Part shown: positions 60,347 through 64,000 of the stretch, piece by piece
Layout: the number at the start of each line of letters is the position of its first letter
Numbering within the stretch: position 1 is the first letter of the stretch
Assembly (NCBI RefSeq): GCF_901709675.1
Contig: NC_051088.1
Location: forward strand, 17,286,693-17,350,692
Length of the DNA stretch: 64,000 bases
Direction: 5' to 3'
Source of the DNA: Syngnathus acus
Taxonomy: Eukaryota > Chordata > Actinopteri > Syngnathiformes > Syngnathidae
Translations under genes and position numbers: made by a program
The notes under the pieces: generated by a model
Told to the model about the DNA's origin: nothing
Database searches by the model: none
The model's input: only the letters and a program-made list of their open reading frames with translations

Positions 60347-60447
60347 ACGCGCAGGCGCGCACGTACACACGCACGCGCGCACAAACACACACGCACGCCC
60401 ACGCACACACGCGCACACGCACACACGCGCACACGCACACACACACA
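60347..60447. repeat. Alternating CA/CG purine-pyrimidine tract
   Basis: About 100 bp of CACACG/CGCGCA repeats with strict purine-pyrimidine alternation over most of its length, a pattern that can form Z-DNA. Confidence 0.9.
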
Positions 60448-63424
60448 GTTGGCCCACGAGTAGGAAATAACTGAGGCTAGCCGGGTCATTTACTGTAATC
60501 GTGTCTCCTCCCCCAAAAAGCATTTACATTGAAACATTGAAAGTATTTTTCCCTCAAAGTTATTAGTATTAGTTTTGAAATCTTACTTTTAATTTAATTT
60601 TAATTTCATTTTCATTTACAAAACATTTAACCAAGCATTTGCAGAAGAAAAGGAGATTACTTTGAACAAAAGTACTCATTTTAACCTTCAACAGAATAAT
60701 TTCAAGTTTATTTCATTTTTGTTTCACATGGAGCCCATACAGTAAGAATACAGCAGAATTCTGAAGAGCCTTAGATATTTTTCTTCTCTGACTTATCATT
60801 ATCATAAATACTAATATGTATACATCATAGACAATAAACACAGCACTATCCAAAGGTGTTGAGAGTATCACAAGACATCATTCACCACTAACAACAGAGT
60901 ATATTTCATTTGAGCATATTTATAAGAGCTACAGAGGGAAGAAAACTGTATTGGGGATAAGAGAAAAGGGGAAAATAAAGAAGATAGCGAATCCAAGGCT
61001 GAGCGTTGGACCCAAACACTGTAGATGGACAAGGATCCATTCAGATGTGGTCTGTGGAAGCAAAACTACAAATGATGACACAGCTGCGACCATTTCAAAC
61101 ACAACTGGCAGGGCTGTTAAATTCTCATTATTGCCTAAATTGTGCTTTGTGTAGAACTGTAGATGGATCTAACATGCTGTCATATAGTATCACTGCGCAG
61201 TCTGCCCGAATAAGTTTAGGGACACTTTAGGATAAGAGGAAGACGATGCATGCAGTAATTTCACTTGTCATTCAAAGGGGAAGCGAGAAAGGATTTCAAC
61301 ATATAGTATATCTCTGAAATTTTCTCCAGACTACTTTAAAACATTTTCCAGGGCGATGTCTTAAGCATGTTCTATACCTTATTTTTATTAACCCATAGTT
61401 GAAGTTCATGTAAGGGGGGAAAATACTAGCGGGCTGTCTCACAACTTTCAGTACCGTACAAATAGGACAAAAATTCACTGACAAAACCTGATCGATACCC
61501 ACAAATAAACACGCGCACTTCTAAAACGGACACTCGCCGCCCTGATTAATAATGTTCAAAGCACACAACAGTAGTTTGTGAAAGAGCGCAGGAACTAGAA
61601 GATGCACGCAAGTCACTAATGTCATCTTGACGTGTTGGGTTGGAAATATTCACGCATCCTCTTGATAGGGAAAGAAAAAACAGGCAAAGAAATAAATAAA
61701 GGGGGAGACAATCCACTTGCTAGTTGTCACCTTCTATACACTTAATTAGTTGGTATTAATTCGGGTACACGTGGTGTGTGTGTCTCTCTTCAAATGGCTC
61801 ATGATTATCCTCAAGCCAAACCGCCTTCTTTAGAGCTTTCCAACAGATGTGTATTGTTGCCACGCTGATAAATATCATGTTTTAATAAAAGGAATTTCAT
61901 GCTATATAACGTGATAAATGCCACGTTTTGATCCGGTCAGTTATCATGTGTTATGTAGCTCGTAACTTTGATTTATAAAGACACAAGTGCAAAATATCAT
62001 GTTGTAACAAGTGACACGTTACAATGTGAATTTTATCACATTAAAATGTGAAATTTATCAGATTAAAACGTTTGAATGGGAAACTTTATCATGTTAAAAA
62101 ATAAAAAGTAGCACCTTGTGACATAGAGTTGGTTTTTTTTCTTGTTGTGGCAGCAATACCCTTCCGTACTTTCATATCTTCAACTTCTAAAATTTTGCAG
62201 GCGTGTTCATCCTGGTGAAAATTTACATTTGGTAATTCTCATTTGTAGTTTTTTTCCTATTTATTCATCGGCCTTCACCTTGCTCCTCATCCGACAGCTA
62301 CAAAATAATTGACAGTGACAAAAACAAACTGAGATGTCAGGAATTAAAAAAACAAAAAAAATTATGTTGGGGTGATGAGAGAGGAGTTGAAGGTCAAAGG
62401 CCAAACTATGCGCTCCCGAACCAAAGGAAATCCAATTGAATAACTCTGTGCTCTACATTTGTTGTATGACAACTAATATGGAGTGCACAATTATTCAATG
62501 GGGTACATAGAATCATATATATTAGCATGTCGATATTTACACAGCACAGACAATACATTCTCTCAAGTTAAATATAACTACAATACCCCCCCAGCCCCCC
62601 CCCCACCCCAACCAAAAAAATGGAAGTATTTTTCCATGACATGTTTTCCTCCTCAATGTTAAAATGTCAATGAATGTTTTGGTATCAAGTTTTTCTCGTA
62701 TAACCAAACAGACAATCCTCTGTTGTCTTCTACAGTTAAATACAGCACGAGAATAAACATCATGTTACAGCAAAGACTCCGAGCCCTCCCCCCCACCACC
62801 CCGACCCCTCCCTGGCCCCCTTCTGCACCCTTAAGGTGTTCATGACCCACTTTTGGCCTTTCCACCCTCCCATGTATGACCCCACCCTCCCCTCACCACT
62901 TGCCCAACTCACATGTACACAAACAGACTAACAGACGAGTGCAGAAACGCAGGCGGCGGTTGAGCGCCGGAATCACAAGGTCACCCTGGAAAGAGGAAGG
63001 AAGGAAGGAAGAGTATTCATTCACCTGATTTTGAATGATTTATGACAGCCTCACTTATATTTCAACATTGGGGGGAAAAAAGGTATCTTGATTTTTTGGA
63101 ACACACATTTTTTTTTTCCAATTGGAACATTAGCGGAACACATGTAGTGTATAGTTTTTGTTCCATTAAAATGCACAAAACATTTGCAATATTTTTGCTT
63201 TTCTCCTTTATGAATTTGAAGCAGATAGTTCAGCCACTTCCAATGTCTGCCTGAAAATAATGTTACATAATTGCGATTGAAATAACAAAATATGGGCACC
63301 GCGGTCCTGTAAAATGATACAATAAATAAACACATTTTTCAAAACCGGGACCAAAGACCAAGCCGTGTTTCACCAGTGCGGGAGATTACGTGCAAAGAGA
63401 CAATTTACAAGGATAAGCGGTAAA

Positions 63425-63451
63425 GAAAATGGATGGATGGATGGATGGATG
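63425..63451 (+). mobile_element. SINE 3' tail fragment
   Basis: AGGATAAGCGGTAAAGAAAA followed by TGGATGGATGGATGG is the 3' end of the fish SINE with its GGAT tail; the body is missing or diverged. Confidence 0.65.
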
Positions 63452-64000
63452 AATATTGCATGTGCCCTTGAGGCGATTATTCAAAGGTCATATAAAGCAT
63501 TCACACTGTTATATGATGAGTAATTGCAGGGACGGCTCCAGGATTTTTTCTCGCTAGTGCTAAAATGGGACACTGGGGGGCGTCTACACCGATAAATTGG
63601 GGGGCTGAAAAAAAAAAAACATTTCTAAATATATTTTATAATATGAAATAAAAATTGACATGAAACAATATTGATAGTCTTCATCCTTTATGGAAATGTA
63701 TTACAAGTATTATTACATCTTATTTGCCTTCTTCATGAATATCCATGTTTACTATACTGCCAGAGGTGGCAATGGCGCACACAATTCTTTACATTCTATT
63801 TAATCATGTTTTTAGTGTAAGTTTGTATGAAGAACAATCCTATGATATCCAATTTTTCTTTTTAATTATTTTTAGGGGGGTGAAGGCTAGAACTGATTCA
63901 TGGCAAGATGATTTAAGTTACAAGTGTGTTGTTAAATTAAGAGCATGGTCATGCAACAAGTTAAATTCTTGAGTCAAGGCACCAATGTACCTCTAACTGT

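Larger units (their letters stand above)
59086..64000. other. Right-hand region, no supported gene
   Basis: After the plp2 5' end no coding exon is recognised. On the minus strand an AATAAA (TTTATT at 60717-60722 on plus), followed leftward by AT-rich sequence, could end a long 3' UTR whose gene lies beyond the right edge. A possible last-exon acceptor is at 62986-62987 (minus), but its frames are not recognisable. C-rich runs at 62585-62610 and 62786-62830, a GGAT tail near 63430, and a transposon-like stretch at 63528-63620 are present. Confidence 0.4.

Noticed and set aside
60254-60523. Open frames with HTRTHTRA or CVCACVR repeats
   Set aside because: They are translations of the CA/CG tract.
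62940-62985. Last coding exon of a minus-strand gene at the right edge
   Set aside because: A CCAG acceptor exists on the minus strand, but one frame closes after VTL and the others give no known protein; evidence is too thin.

Overview
The window is genomic DNA from a ray-finned fish, probably a percomorph teleost. It carries vertebrate multi-exon genes with GT-AG introns, long AT-rich intergenic stretches, several hAT-type DNA transposons, tRNA-derived SINE fragments of the GGAT-tailed fish type, and microsatellites. I rebuilt eight protein genes by joining open frames across GT-AG junctions. Every internal junction keeps the reading frame, and most proteins come out close to the length known for the family.

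Left part (1-14,600, all + strand): the 3' end of a fibrinogen-domain gene; emilin3, an extracellular EMI-domain and coiled-coil protein without a C1q domain; and a five-exon non-visual opsin that keeps the retinal lysine but has lost the E/DRY motif.

Middle part (15,900-39,990): rad21l1 (+), a 13-exon meiotic cohesin kleisin; snph (+), syntaphilin; fkbp1a (-), FKBP12 of exactly 108 aa; and fam110a (-). In human these four genes lie together at 20p13, so this is conserved synteny. The rad21l1-snph gap holds two hAT elements with perfect 8-bp target duplications, one of them nested in a SINE. A third hAT lies between fkbp1a and fam110a. A perfect 48-bp palindrome lies downstream of snph. The large fkbp1a intron holds a 92-bp retroposed poly(A) sequence with 17-bp duplications.

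Right part (40,500-59,100, all - strand): prickle3, a planar cell polarity protein with PET, three LIM domains and a C-terminal CaaX box; and plp2, a MARVEL four-helix membrane protein of exactly 152 aa. In human these two neighbour each other at Xp11.23, so the window joins two blocks that are separate in human. The last 5 kb has no gene I can support; it may be the 3' UTR of a minus-strand gene beyond the edge.

I found no bacterial-type system, CRISPR array, tRNA or rRNA gene. The most unusual features are the opsin without E/DRY, the syntaphilin missing a conserved coiled-coil block, the diverged kleisin N-terminus, the 48-bp palindrome and the dated transposon insertions.
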